Counted from the stretch's first letter, positions 1 through 6,571 are shown. The stretch: DNA of 8,146 bases from CAYVQE01 sp964633205 (GCA_964633205.1 CAZWFN010000213.1:1-8146); one strand, 5' to 3'. Numbers and translations: made by a program. Notes: a model not told the origin generated them from the sequence alone.

Positions 1-1022
1 ACCAGAAAACAGCCCACCGCCACCCCGGCCCGCACCGAAGGCAACCGGGCCCCGGCCAACAGCACGTAGAAGCCCACCGCCGGCACCACCAATCCGGCGG
101 CCAGGCGCCGGACGTCCAGCCGGTTGCCCAGCCACTGGATGCGCGCCAGGCCGTGGACGAGCAGCCAGTAGAAGCCCAGCGCCACGAAGGCCAGATGCAG
201 TCCCGACACCGCCAGCAGATGGGCCAGGCCGGACCGGCTGAACGCCCGGCGCAGCTCCTGCTCGATGCCGCCCGCGTCGCCGATGGTCAGCGCTGCCAGC
301 AAGGCCCGCCGGTCGGCCGGTGCCGTCCGCGAATCGATGAACGCCGCCACCGCGGCCCGGGACCGCTCGGCTGCCCGGCGCAGGCCGCCGCCGGCGGCCG
401 GCTCGACCAGCACCTCCCGGCAGTGGGGCACCGTGGCCGTATAGGCGACGCCCCGGCGCAGCAAGCGCCGGCGCGGATCGCCGCCGCCGGGGTTGTGCCG
501 CTGGGGCGGCCGGCGCAGGCGCACCAACACCCGCACCCGATCGCCCGGCAGTACTCCGGGGCAGGCCGCCGCCCCATCGAGCGCCAGCACCAGCAGGCGC
601 ACCCGCCCGCCGAAAGGCTGCAGCGCCCCGCCCGGCTCGCGGACGGCCTCGGCCTCTAGCAGCAGCCGCCGGCTGTCGCCCAGCCGCTGCCAGCCGCTGT
701 CGGCCCGGCCCACCAGCACCACCCGGCCGTCAGGGACGGCGTCGACCGGCGGCGGCACCACTGCGCCGCGCAGCCAACCGGCCGCCACCAGGGCCAGCAA
801 CCACAGCAGGAATCGGGCCGGGCCGCCGATGCGCATCGCAGCGCACACCGCGGCGCCGCCGGCGCTGGCGCCCAGCAGGACCCAGGCGGGCCATCCCCCG
901 GGGCCCAAGGGCTCGGCCAGCAGGATGCCGGCGGCAAAGGCCGCCGCAAGCGCCGGCAGGGGCCGGCGCATGGGCAAGTGATGCGCCGACAGCGGCGCCG
1001 GCGCCGCTGCGGTCCGGTTCAT
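1..1022 (-). CDS. comEC: ComEC/Rec2 competence DNA-uptake channel, 3' partial
   Basis: The frame opens with ATG at 1022 and runs without a stop off the left edge, giving 340 complete codons; ComEC is usually 700-850 residues, so about half is missing. Hydrophobic segments at about 21-38, 44-62 and 70-85 precede a soluble OB-like DUF4131 region (about 95-205) containing the family signature HNPGG (176-180). The Competence (PF03772) membrane domain then begins with LLAALTIGDAGGI (241-253), GLAHLLAVSGLHLAF (265-279) and LPSVRAG (327-333), all hallmark ComEC motifs. The protein forms the inner-membrane pore that carries single-stranded DNA into the cytoplasm during natural transformation. Its ATG overlaps the MocA-like stop as ATGA and has no clear Shine-Dalgarno site, suggesting translational coupling. 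A second ATG at 971 (MRRPLPAL) is possible but also lacks one. The C-terminal beta-lactamase-like domain, if present, lies outside the window. Confidence 0.93.
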   Translation of the reverse strand, partial: MNRTAAAPAPLSAHHLPMRRPLPALAAAFAAGILLAEPLGPGGWPAWVLLGASAGGAAVCAAMRIGGPARFLLWLLALVAAGWLRGAVVPPPVDAVPDGRVVLVGRADSGWQRLGDSRRLLLEAEAVREPGGALQPFGGRVRLLVLALDGAAACPGVLPGDRVRVLVRLRRPPQRHNPGGGDPRRRLLRRGVAYTATVPHCREVLVEPAAGGGLRRAAERSRAAVAAFIDSRTAPADRRALLAALTIGDAGGIEQELRRAFSRSGLAHLLAVSGLHLAFVALGFYWLLVHGLARIQWLGNRLDVRRLAAGLVVPAVGFYVLLAGARLPSVRAGVAVGCFL

Positions 1023-1630
1023 GGCGCGCCGTCCGACCAGTTCCGCCGCGCCCGGGCCAGCTCGTCCGGGGTGTTCAGGTTGCGCGTCACTCCGGGGTCG
1101 TCGACCTCCACCCAGGCCACCCGCCCCGCCGCGGCCAGCGCGGCGACCACCGCCCGGGCCCCGGCGTCGGCCTCCGGACCGCGCAGCCGGTCATGGACCG
1201 CGGTGGAGAAGGCGGTCGGATGGCCGGGCAGGCCGGCCCGACGCGCCACCGCCACCGGCGCCCGAGACAGCGCCCGGCGCACCGCGGCCACCGTGGCGGC
1301 TTGCAGGCAACCCTGATCGACCAGCACCACCAACAAATCCCGGTCTTCATCGAGCGCGTCGAGGGCACAACGCAGCGAGGAGATCTGCCCGCGCTCCGGA
1401 TGCGGGTTGACCACCGAGCGCACTGCGGCGGGCAGCAGGCTGGCGACCCGATCGCGCAAGGTATCTGCCACCACGGCCATCACCGGCGCACACCCCCCGG
1501 CCTGCAATGCTCCGGTCAAGTGCTCGATGAAGGTGTGCGGTCCCAACTGCAGCAAGGCCTTGGCCTGGCCCATGCGGCGCGAGGCCCCCGCCGCCAACAC
1601 CACTCCGGCCGCAGCCGCCTTCCGGCTCAT
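1019..1630 (-). CDS. MobA/MocA-like molybdenum cofactor nucleotidyltransferase
   Basis: This 203-residue protein belongs to the NTP_transf_3 group. The nucleotide-binding signature LAAGASRRMGQAKALL (12-27, with Lys24) is followed by NPHPERGQISSLR (75-87), the metal-binding region LVVLVDQG (100-107, Asp105), GHPTAF (136-141), DAGAR (155-159) and a C-terminal RNLNTPDEL (183-191). Such proteins transfer CMP (MocA) or GMP (MobA) to molybdopterin. MocA-type proteins serve xanthine dehydrogenase-family enzymes, which use the cytosine dinucleotide cofactor, and the GHPxxF and NTPxD pattern fits MocA. The usual proline after the metal-binding Asp (D-x-P) is replaced by Gly (DQG). The ATG at 1630 overlaps the FAD-subunit stop as ATGA; the frame stays open upstream, but that part only shadows the FAD gene. 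It closes the molybdenum cassette, equivalent to pucB in Bacillus. PucB/MocA is more likely than CofC or IspD-like functions, which would not be expected here. Confidence 0.85.
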   Translation of the reverse strand: MSRKAAAAGVVLAAGASRRMGQAKALLQLGPHTFIEHLTGALQAGGCAPVMAVVADTLRDRVASLLPAAVRSVVNPHPERGQISSLRCALDALDEDRDLLVVLVDQGCLQAATVAAVRRALSRAPVAVARRAGLPGHPTAFSTAVHDRLRGPEADAGARAVVAALAAAGRVAWVEVDDPGVTRNLNTPDELARARRNWSDGAP

Positions 1631-2550
1631 CGCCTGCTCGACCGGCCCTTGGACCGCGCCCGCTGCCGGCGCCGTCGGCGCCGCCGCTCGAGCTGCAACA
1701 GGTGATCGCGAGCCTCCAGCAGGCCTTCGGTCAACAGGGCGCCGACCACCCGCCGGCGGTAACCGGCGGTCGAGCGAATGTCGTCGATCGGATTGGCGGC
1801 CGCCGTGCAAGCGGCGGCCGCGGCGCGGATGACCCCGGGCTCCAGGCGCCGGCCCTCCAGCACGGCCGCGGCCTCAGGCACCGCCAGCACGGTGGGCGCG
1901 ACCGCACCGAGCGCCACCCGCACGTCGCTCAAGCGACCGTCACCGTGCCGGCGGGCCAGCAGGGCCACGCTGGCCTTGGAGCAGCACATGCCCAGCCGCT
2001 GGCCGGCCTTCTTGAAAAATGCCACCTCGCGGCCTCGCCGCGGCGGCAGCCGCAGCGCCTCGATCAGCTCGTCGGGCTCCCGTGAGGTCGTGCCCGGTCC
2101 GGTGAAAAACACGGCCAGCGGCAGGTCGCGTTGGCGGCTGCGGGCGGTCAGTCGGACCCGGGCGTCCAGGCAGGCCAGCGCGGGCAGGGAGTCGGCCGCC
2201 GGCGAGGCGTTGCCCAGGTTGCCGCCCAGGGTGCCGCGGTTGCGGATCTGCAGCGAGCCCACCGCTCCGCAGGCCAACCCCAACAGGCGGGCCTTGCGCC
2301 GCAGCAGCGGATCGCGGGCGATGCGCTCGTGGGTCACCCCGGCGCCGACGGTCAGCCAACCGTCGTCCTCCTGCACGATGCGCAACAGGCTGGGCACCCG
2401 GCTGATATCGACCACCAGGGCCTTTTCCCGCATGGACCCCGGCCGCACCAGCAGGTCGGTCCCGCCCGCGATCAGCTGGGCGTTGGGCCCGTCGGCCCAC
2501 AGCAGCTCGGTGACATCATCTAGCTCGTTCGCCCTGACGTAGCTCGGCAT
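1627..2550 (-). CDS. Molybdenum hydroxylase FAD-binding medium subunit (CoxM/PucC-like)
   Basis: This 307-residue flavoprotein subunit, near the usual 280-300 length, takes electrons from the 2Fe-2S clusters and passes them to NAD or another acceptor. Residues about 1-170 form the PCMH-type FAD-binding domain, with the two signature loops AGGTDLLV (28-35) and RNRGTLGGNLGNASPAAD (103-120), where the TLGGN loop contacts the FAD pyrophosphate. Residues about 175-283 form the CO_deh_flav_C domain, with VRVALGAVAPT and NPIDDIRSTAGYRR. No 4Fe-4S insertion of the kind seen in 4-hydroxybenzoyl-CoA reductase is visible. The last 19 residues are strongly basic, with seven consecutive Arg at 289-295 and then RARSKGRSSRR, a tail unlike the compact end of most homologues. 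The start at 2550 is favoured by GGAGGG. The stop overlaps the next gene as ATGA. The xdhC-to-FAD-subunit gap is 20 bases. Confidence 0.92.
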   Translation of the reverse strand: MPSYVRANELDDVTELLWADGPNAQLIAGGTDLLVRPGSMREKALVVDISRVPSLLRIVQEDDGWLTVGAGVTHERIARDPLLRRKARLLGLACGAVGSLQIRNRGTLGGNLGNASPAADSLPALACLDARVRLTARSRQRDLPLAVFFTGPGTTSREPDELIEALRLPPRRGREVAFFKKAGQRLGMCCSKASVALLARRHGDGRLSDVRVALGAVAPTVLAVPEAAAVLEGRRLEPGVIRAAAAACTAAANPIDDIRSTAGYRRRVVGALLTEGLLEARDHLLQLERRRRRRRQRARSKGRSSRR

Positions 2551-2554
2551 GGTT

Positions 2555-2560
2555 CCCTCC
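2555..2560 (-). promoter_or_regulatory. Shine-Dalgarno GGAGGG deciding the FAD-subunit start
   Basis: GGAGGG (2560-2555) lies 4 bases before the ATG at 2550. An earlier in-frame ATG at 2574 overlaps the xdhC stop as ATGA but has no purine-rich site upstream and would add eight residues (MSPRVEGT) that do not belong to the family fold. Confidence 0.65.
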
Positions 2561-2570
2561 ACCCGCGGGC

Positions 2571-3494
2571 TCATCCGTCGCGCGGTTCGTCCGCTCCCCG
2601 GGCGGCGGCCGGGGCAGGTGGTTCGACTTCGCGGACCGGCAGCTTGGATTCGGCCGCGGCCGGCTGCCGCCGCGACTTGGCCGGCGCCGGCCGGCGGCGC
2701 TCGGGCAAGGCGCCGCGGCGCCACAGCAGGATCAGCTCGGCCGCCAGGCTGACCGCGATCTCCTCCGGGCTGACCGCACCGATGTCGATCCCCATCGGCG
2801 AGCGGATCGCGGCCACGGCCTCCTCGGCCACCCCGCGCTGGCGCAGCTGTTCCAGGGCCCGGGCCGCCTTCTTGCGGCTGCCGATCATGCCCAAGTAGGC
2901 CGGCTGGCGCTCGACGCAATGCTCGAGCACCAGCTGGTCCTGCTCGTGGCCGCGGGTGACGATGATCACGTGGTCCTTGGGCCCGGGCGGCGAGTCTGTC
3001 AGGTAGGCCGCGAAGGGCTGGTTGACCAGGGTGACCTCTTCGCCGAAGCGATCCGGGCTGGCCCAGTCACGGCGCTCGTCGACCACCGTCAGCCGGCAAT
3101 CGAGCAGCCCGAGCTGGCGGGCCACCGCCGTGCCCACATGGCCGGCGCCGAACACGATCACCCGCCGCGGCGGCTGCAGCGGCTCCAGGTAGAGGGCCAT
3201 CTCGCCCCCGCAGCTCATGCCCAGCTCGTCGAGATTGTAGCGCGCCGAGCGCGGACCGCGGCCGTCCTCCAGGGCGTTGAGCGCATCGGCCGTCGCCCGG
3301 GCCTCGACCACACCGCCACCGATGGTGCCGTGGATCTCGCCGTCCGGATACACCAGCATCTTGGCGCCGACCTTGCCGGGGGCCGAGCCGGTGCTGGCGG
3401 TGACCAGCACCAGCACTCCGGATTCCTCGTCCTCGATCAACTTCTGGATCTCGGCCGCCAGGCTCTTGAGCCCCTCGCCGTCCATCGCCTGCAT
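2571..3494 (-). CDS. xdhC: XdhC/CoxI-family molybdenum hydroxylase maturation factor
   Basis: This 307-residue protein has both XdhC-family domains. The N-terminal XdhC_CoxI domain (about 20-105) includes VTASTGSAPGKVGAKMLV, GTIGGGVVE and the MSCGGE motif with conserved Cys95. The C-terminal Rossmann domain (about 110-258) includes VIVFGAGHVG (112-121), VTRGHEQD, GMIGSRKK and GIDIGAVSPEEIAVSLAAE. XdhC proteins bind the molybdenum cofactor, help make its terminal sulfido ligand, and insert it into xanthine dehydrogenase-type enzymes. Residues about 260-307 form an extra Pro/Ala/Arg/Glu-rich tail that looks disordered and is not part of either domain. The ATG at 3494 was chosen because GGGGGAGG lies 6 bases upstream; the alternative ATG at 3485 lacks such a site. 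Nineteen bases separate it from the small-subunit stop. It sits between the FeS and FAD subunit genes, which ties it to this enzyme. Confidence 0.93.
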   Translation of the reverse strand: MQAMDGEGLKSLAAEIQKLIEDEESGVLVLVTASTGSAPGKVGAKMLVYPDGEIHGTIGGGVVEARATADALNALEDGRGPRSARYNLDELGMSCGGEMALYLEPLQPPRRVIVFGAGHVGTAVARQLGLLDCRLTVVDERRDWASPDRFGEEVTLVNQPFAAYLTDSPPGPKDHVIIVTRGHEQDQLVLEHCVERQPAYLGMIGSRKKAARALEQLRQRGVAEEAVAAIRSPMGIDIGAVSPEEIAVSLAAELILLWRRGALPERRRPAPAKSRRQPAAAESKLPVREVEPPAPAAARGADEPRDG

Positions 3495-3513
3495 GATCAG
3501 CCTCCCCCGGCGC

Positions 3514-3999
3514 TCAGCGGCCGCCGGTCCTGGATACCCGCCGCCGGGCCGCCTTGCGGATGGCGGCGACGATCTTGGTGTAGCCGGTGCAGCGACACAG
3601 GTTGCCGGCGATGCCGGCCCGGATCTGCTCGCTGGTCGGCCGCCGGTAACGGCGCAGCAGAGCTTCGCCGGCCATGATCATGCCCGGCGTGCAGTAGCCG
3701 CACTGCACCGCGCCTTCGTCGACAAAGGCCTGCTGCAAATCGCTCAAGCGGCCGTCCTGTTCCAGTCCCTCGATGGTCGTCACCCGGCACCCGTCGGCTT
3801 GCACGGTCAGCACCAGGCAGGCCGAGACCAGCTCGCCGTCCAGCAGCACCGAGCAGGCGCCGCATTCGCCGATGCCGCAACCGAGCTTGGTGCCGGTCAG
3901 GCCCGCCTTCTCGCGCAGGGAGTCGACCAAACGCTCGTCCGGCTCGACCTCCAGCACGGTCTCGGCGCCGTTGACCACCAGCCGCACCTGTTCGCTCAT
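3514..3999 (-). CDS. Molybdenum hydroxylase [2Fe-2S] small subunit (CoxS/PucE-like)
   Basis: This is a 161-residue electron-transfer subunit of the usual length (about 150-175). The N-terminal plant-ferredoxin-like domain binds one 2Fe-2S cluster through Cys41, Cys46, Cys49 and Cys61 (GCGIGECGAC then SAC). The C-terminal helical domain binds the second through Cys100, Cys103, Cys135 and Cys137 (QCGYCTPGM and NLCRCTGY), with Gln99 in the conserved position close to molybdopterin. All eight ligands are present, so the subunit looks functional. It should relay electrons from the Mo centre of the large subunit to the FAD subunit. Its ATG overlaps the large-subunit stop as ATGA and has a very strong GGAGGAGG Shine-Dalgarno 7 bases upstream (4014-4007), which argues for high, balanced expression with the large subunit. 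No twin-arginine signal is present, fitting a cytoplasmic enzyme. Confidence 0.95.
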   Translation of the reverse strand: MSEQVRLVVNGAETVLEVEPDERLVDSLREKAGLTGTKLGCGIGECGACSVLLDGELVSACLVLTVQADGCRVTTIEGLEQDGRLSDLQQAFVDEGAVQCGYCTPGMIMAGEALLRRYRRPTSEQIRAGIAGNLCRCTGYTKIVAAIRKAARRRVSRTGGR

Positions 4000-6263
4000 G
4001 ACTCGCCCTCCTCCAGGGCCGCCAGGACGTCCTCGGCCCGCACCGGCAGTCGGGTCAAGCGCACGCCGAGGGCGTCGTGCAGGGCGTTCAGGATGGCGGG
4101 CGTCGGGCCCACCATGCAGGTCTCGCTGATGCCCTTGGCGCCCCAGGGACCGGTGGGTTCGCGCACCACCACCGGCACGGTGCGGATGGCGTCCGGCACG
4201 TCCAAGCTGGACGGTAGGATGTAGGTGTCGAAGTTGGTGGTCTGGCAGCGACCGCCGTTGAACTGCACCTCCTCGAACAGGGCGTAACCGATACCCTGGG
4301 CCACCCCACCCTCGCTCTGGCCCTCCAGGCCGGTCTTGGAGATCACCTGGCCGGCATCCAGATGGGCCTCGACGTCCAGCACCCGCACGGCGCCGGTCAG
4401 GGTGTTGACCTCGACGCCGATCACGTGGGTGCCATAGCTGTAGAGAATGTGCGGCAGGCCGTCGCCCAGCTCCACCTCGGCCACCGGGATGTGGAAGGTG
4501 GCCTGGGCCGACAGGCCCGCTGGATCCAGCACGTGTTCCAGCGGCGCGCGGCCGCCTTGGCCGACCAGCCCAGCGGCAGCCAGTCGCGCCGGCCCCGGCG
4601 GCCAGCCCAACCGTTGCGCGGCCAGCCGTCCCAACGCGGTCTCGAGCTCATCGGCCGCCAGCCAGATGGCGTTGCCCACGGCGTAGGTGGTACGCGAGGC
4701 GGTGGTGGTGCCGGAGTCGGGCGTCTGGCCGGTGTCGCCGCCGATCACCGCCACCCGGGCCGGATCGATGTCCAGCCGCTCGGCCACCATTCGGGCATAA
4801 GCCGTGTAGGCTCCCTGGCCGAACTCGCTGGTGCTGGCGTGCAACCGCAGCCGCCCATCCAACAGCAGCTCGAGCTCCACCTCGCAGTAGTCGGGCAGGC
4901 CCACCCCCAGTCCCAGACCCTGCATCTGGCTGGCCACGCCGACCCCGCGGCGGATGTAGGGCGCCAAGCCCTCGGACCAGCCGCTGCGATCCTTCTTCCA
5001 GCGCTTGCGCCCGCGCCAGAGCTTGCCCTTGCGCGCCGAGCGTATGGTCTCGCCGATGCCGACCGCGGTGACCATCTCGTAGTCCAGCGCCGCCCGGTCA
5101 CCGGTCTCGAGCGCATTGGCCTGGCGGAACGCCAGCGGGTCCTTGCCCAGCTCGCGAGCCATCAGGTCCATCTGGCTCTCGATGGCCAGGCAGGCCTGGG
5201 TACAGCCGAAGCCGCGGAAGGCCCCGGCGCAGCCGTTGTTGGTATAGACGGCATAGGCGTCGATGCGGGTGTGCGGCACCCGGTAGGGCCCGGCCGCATG
5301 CTCGATCATCAGGTTCAGCACCGGCCCCCCCAGGCTGGCGTAAGCCCCGGTGTCGGAGACGATACGCGCCTGCACCGCCATCAGCTTGCCACCGGCCGAG
5401 GCACCGGTCTTGAAGTGCAGGCGCGCGGCGTGGCGCTTGGTCGAGAACAGCAGCGACTCTTCGCGGCTGGCCACCATCTTGGCCGGCCGGCCGGTCAGCA
5501 GGGTCATCAGGGCCAGGTGGATCTGGACGCTGATCTCGTCCTTGCCGCCGAAGGCGCCACCGACATAGGCCCCGATGGCCCGCACCTGGGCGAGCTCCAA
5601 ACCCAGGGCCCGGGCGATCTGGGTCTGATCGCGGTAGACGTACTGGCCGCAGCTGTCCACGGTCAGCCGGCCCTGCTCGTCGTAGTAGCTCAGGCCGGCC
5701 TCGGTCTCGAGATAGGCATGCTCGATGCACGGCACAGCGTAGCTCTGCTCGACGATCACCGCGCTGCGGGCGAAGCCCTGCTCGATGTCGCCCTTGCTGA
5801 AGTGGCCCTCGTGCAGCACGTTGCCGTCCGGGTGCAGCGCCACCGCACCCGGTGCCATGGCGGCCTCCGTATCGGTGATCGGCTCGAGCTCCTCCCAATC
5901 GACGCGGACCCGTTCGGCCCCGGCACGGGCCGCGCGCGGCGTCTCGGCGCCGACCAGGGCCACCGCATCGCCCTGGTAGCGTACCCGATCGGCGCATAGC
6001 ACCGGCTGGTCCTGGATGGCGATACCGAATGCGTTCTCACCCGGTACGTCATCGGCAGTGGCCACCCGCACCACGCCCTCGACCGCCTCGGCCGCCGCGG
6101 TGTCGATGGCCTGGATGCGGGCGTGGGGATGCGGCGAGCGCACCACCGCCACCCACAGCATGCCGTCGCGGCGCTTGTCCGAAGGGTATTGCTGGCGGCC
6201 GGTGACCTTGTCCACCGCGTCCAACCGCTGCGGTCGTTTACCGATGTACTTGAGCCGCTTCAC
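3996..6263 (-). CDS. Xanthine dehydrogenase family molybdopterin-binding large subunit (PucD/XdhA-like)
   Basis: This 755-residue protein is the catalytic subunit of a molybdenum hydroxylase, at the usual family length of roughly 750-800. Residues 7-22 (IGKRPQRLDAVDKVTG) open the N-terminal Ald_Xan_dh_C hammerhead domain (about 18-125), followed by the two Mo-cofactor domains. Visible cofactor and active-site motifs are GQYVY (206-210), GGAFGGKDE (235-243), GAFRGFG (347-353), FGQGAYTA (481-488), SGTTTASRTT (517-526), EGQSEGG (647-653) and GPWGAKGISE (705-714). By alignment to bovine xanthine oxidoreductase, Arg350 takes the place of Arg880 and Glu714 that of the catalytic Glu1261, while Asp242 stands where Glu802 is. 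Aldehyde oxidases lose the Arg and Glu802, and CO dehydrogenase carries a Cys-containing loop (VAYxCSFR) not present here, so a purine-like or N-heterocyclic substrate is inferred. The GTG start was chosen for its AGGAG; the in-frame ATG at 6278 would add five residues. It overlaps the small-subunit gene by 4 bases. It is presumably cytoplasmic, as no signal peptide is seen. Confidence 0.93.
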   Translation of the reverse strand: MKRLKYIGKRPQRLDAVDKVTGRQQYPSDKRRDGMLWVAVVRSPHPHARIQAIDTAAAEAVEGVVRVATADDVPGENAFGIAIQDQPVLCADRVRYQGDAVALVGAETPRAARAGAERVRVDWEELEPITDTEAAMAPGAVALHPDGNVLHEGHFSKGDIEQGFARSAVIVEQSYAVPCIEHAYLETEAGLSYYDEQGRLTVDSCGQYVYRDQTQIARALGLELAQVRAIGAYVGGAFGGKDEISVQIHLALMTLLTGRPAKMVASREESLLFSTKRHAARLHFKTGASAGGKLMAVQARIVSDTGAYASLGGPVLNLMIEHAAGPYRVPHTRIDAYAVYTNNGCAGAFRGFGCTQACLAIESQMDLMARELGKDPLAFRQANALETGDRAALDYEMVTAVGIGETIRSARKGKLWRGRKRWKKDRSGWSEGLAPYIRRGVGVASQMQGLGLGVGLPDYCEVELELLLDGRLRLHASTSEFGQGAYTAYARMVAERLDIDPARVAVIGGDTGQTPDSGTTTASRTTYAVGNAIWLAADELETALGRLAAQRLGWPPGPARLAAAGLVGQGGRAPLEHVLDPAGLSAQATFHIPVAEVELGDGLPHILYSYGTHVIGVEVNTLTGAVRVLDVEAHLDAGQVISKTGLEGQSEGGVAQGIGYALFEEVQFNGGRCQTTNFDTYILPSSLDVPDAIRTVPVVVREPTGPWGAKGISETCMVGPTPAILNALHDALGVRLTRLPVRAEDVLAALEEGES

Positions 6264-6270
6264 CGCACCT

Positions 6271-6275
6271 CTCCT
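6271..6275 (-). promoter_or_regulatory. Shine-Dalgarno AGGAG deciding the large-subunit start
   Basis: AGGAG (6275-6271) sits 7 bases before a GTG at 6263. The ATG at 6278, which overlaps the moaD-like stop as ATGA, has only GGTGGCGG upstream. The sequence therefore favours GTG, although coupled re-initiation at the ATG is possible. Confidence 0.55.
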
Positions 6276-6508
6276 CATCCGCCACCGACGGGCTGGAACA
6301 GCTCGATTCGGGCTCCATCGGCCAGCTGCTGCCGGCGATCCGCCCGCCGGCCGTCGACCAGGGCCCAGATGTCCACCCGGTCCGGCAGACCGCAGGCCGC
6401 TACGGCGTCACCCACCCGGGCGCCGTCAGCGAGCGCGAGCTCGAGCTCCGTTCGCCCGGCCATCCGGCGCAATGCACCGAACAGAATCACCTGCACCCGA
6501 ATCGCCAT
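6275..6508 (-). CDS. MoaD/ThiS-family small sulfur-carrier protein
   Basis: This 77-residue protein has the ubiquitin-like MoaD/ThiS pattern. It has an N-terminal beta strand (VQVILFGALRRMAG, residues 5-18), the LADGARVGDAV segment before the first helix, a WALVDGRRAD centre, and a C-terminal PVGGG whose last two glycines fit the GG tail that is adenylated and converted to thiocarboxylate. In MoaD this tail donates sulfur to precursor Z to make molybdopterin, with MoaE as partner. No moaE or moeB is in the window, so partners must be encoded elsewhere. I chose the ATG at 6508 because the frame upstream (ATG 6547, TTG 6571) overlaps the candidate promoter, and because starting there gives the normal family length. 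A GGAAG lies 4 bases before this ATG. Its place as first gene of a molybdenum enzyme operon supports a cofactor role. A ThiS-like or other sulfur-transfer role is the alternative. Confidence 0.8.
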   Translation of the reverse strand: MAIRVQVILFGALRRMAGRTELELALADGARVGDAVAACGLPDRVDIWALVDGRRADRRQQLADGARIELFQPVGGG

Positions 6509-6542
6509 GGCTTCCGTGGACGCCCTCCCGCAAACGGCGCCG

Positions 6543-6571
6543 ATCATACACGAGCGGCCTTGGCCGAGCAA
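6543..6571 (-). promoter_or_regulatory. Candidate sigma70-like promoter of the molybdenum hydroxylase operon
   Basis: On the minus strand a -35-like TTGCTC (6571-6566, 3 of 6 to consensus) is followed after exactly 17 bases by TATGAT (6548-6543, 5 of 6). Initiation about 7 bases downstream would leave a leader of roughly 27 bases before the moaD-like ATG at 6508. The spacer contains an inverted repeat CGGCC-TT-GGCCG (6555-6566) that could be an operator or chance in GC-rich DNA. This is the only AT-richer hexamer pair in the 131-base gap between 6509 and 6639. I see no convincing terminator for the upstream gene in the rest of that gap. The call is inferred from motif and position only. Confidence 0.5.

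Noticed and set aside
153..981. Plus-strand open frames of 162-168 codons at the left end
   Set aside because: They are antisense to comEC, whose frame has hallmark motifs and stays open across the whole region; the plus-strand translations are low-complexity Arg/Gln/Pro/Ala.
1627..2919. A 430-codon version of the FAD subunit starting far upstream inside xdhC
   Set aside because: The extra N-terminal residues are the xdhC region read in the wrong phase; a strong Shine-Dalgarno and the family start point to 2550.
4362..5999. Long plus-strand open frame of 545 codons opposite the large-subunit gene
   Set aside because: It lies entirely antisense to a gene with clear family motifs; its composition (Gln, His, Ala, Gly-rich, no recognisable domain) is typical of an antisense shadow in GC-rich DNA.
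3996..6263. Identification of the large subunit as CO dehydrogenase CoxL
   Set aside because: The Cys-containing active-site loop of CoxL is absent and is replaced by GAFRGFG, the xanthine dehydrogenase-type motif.
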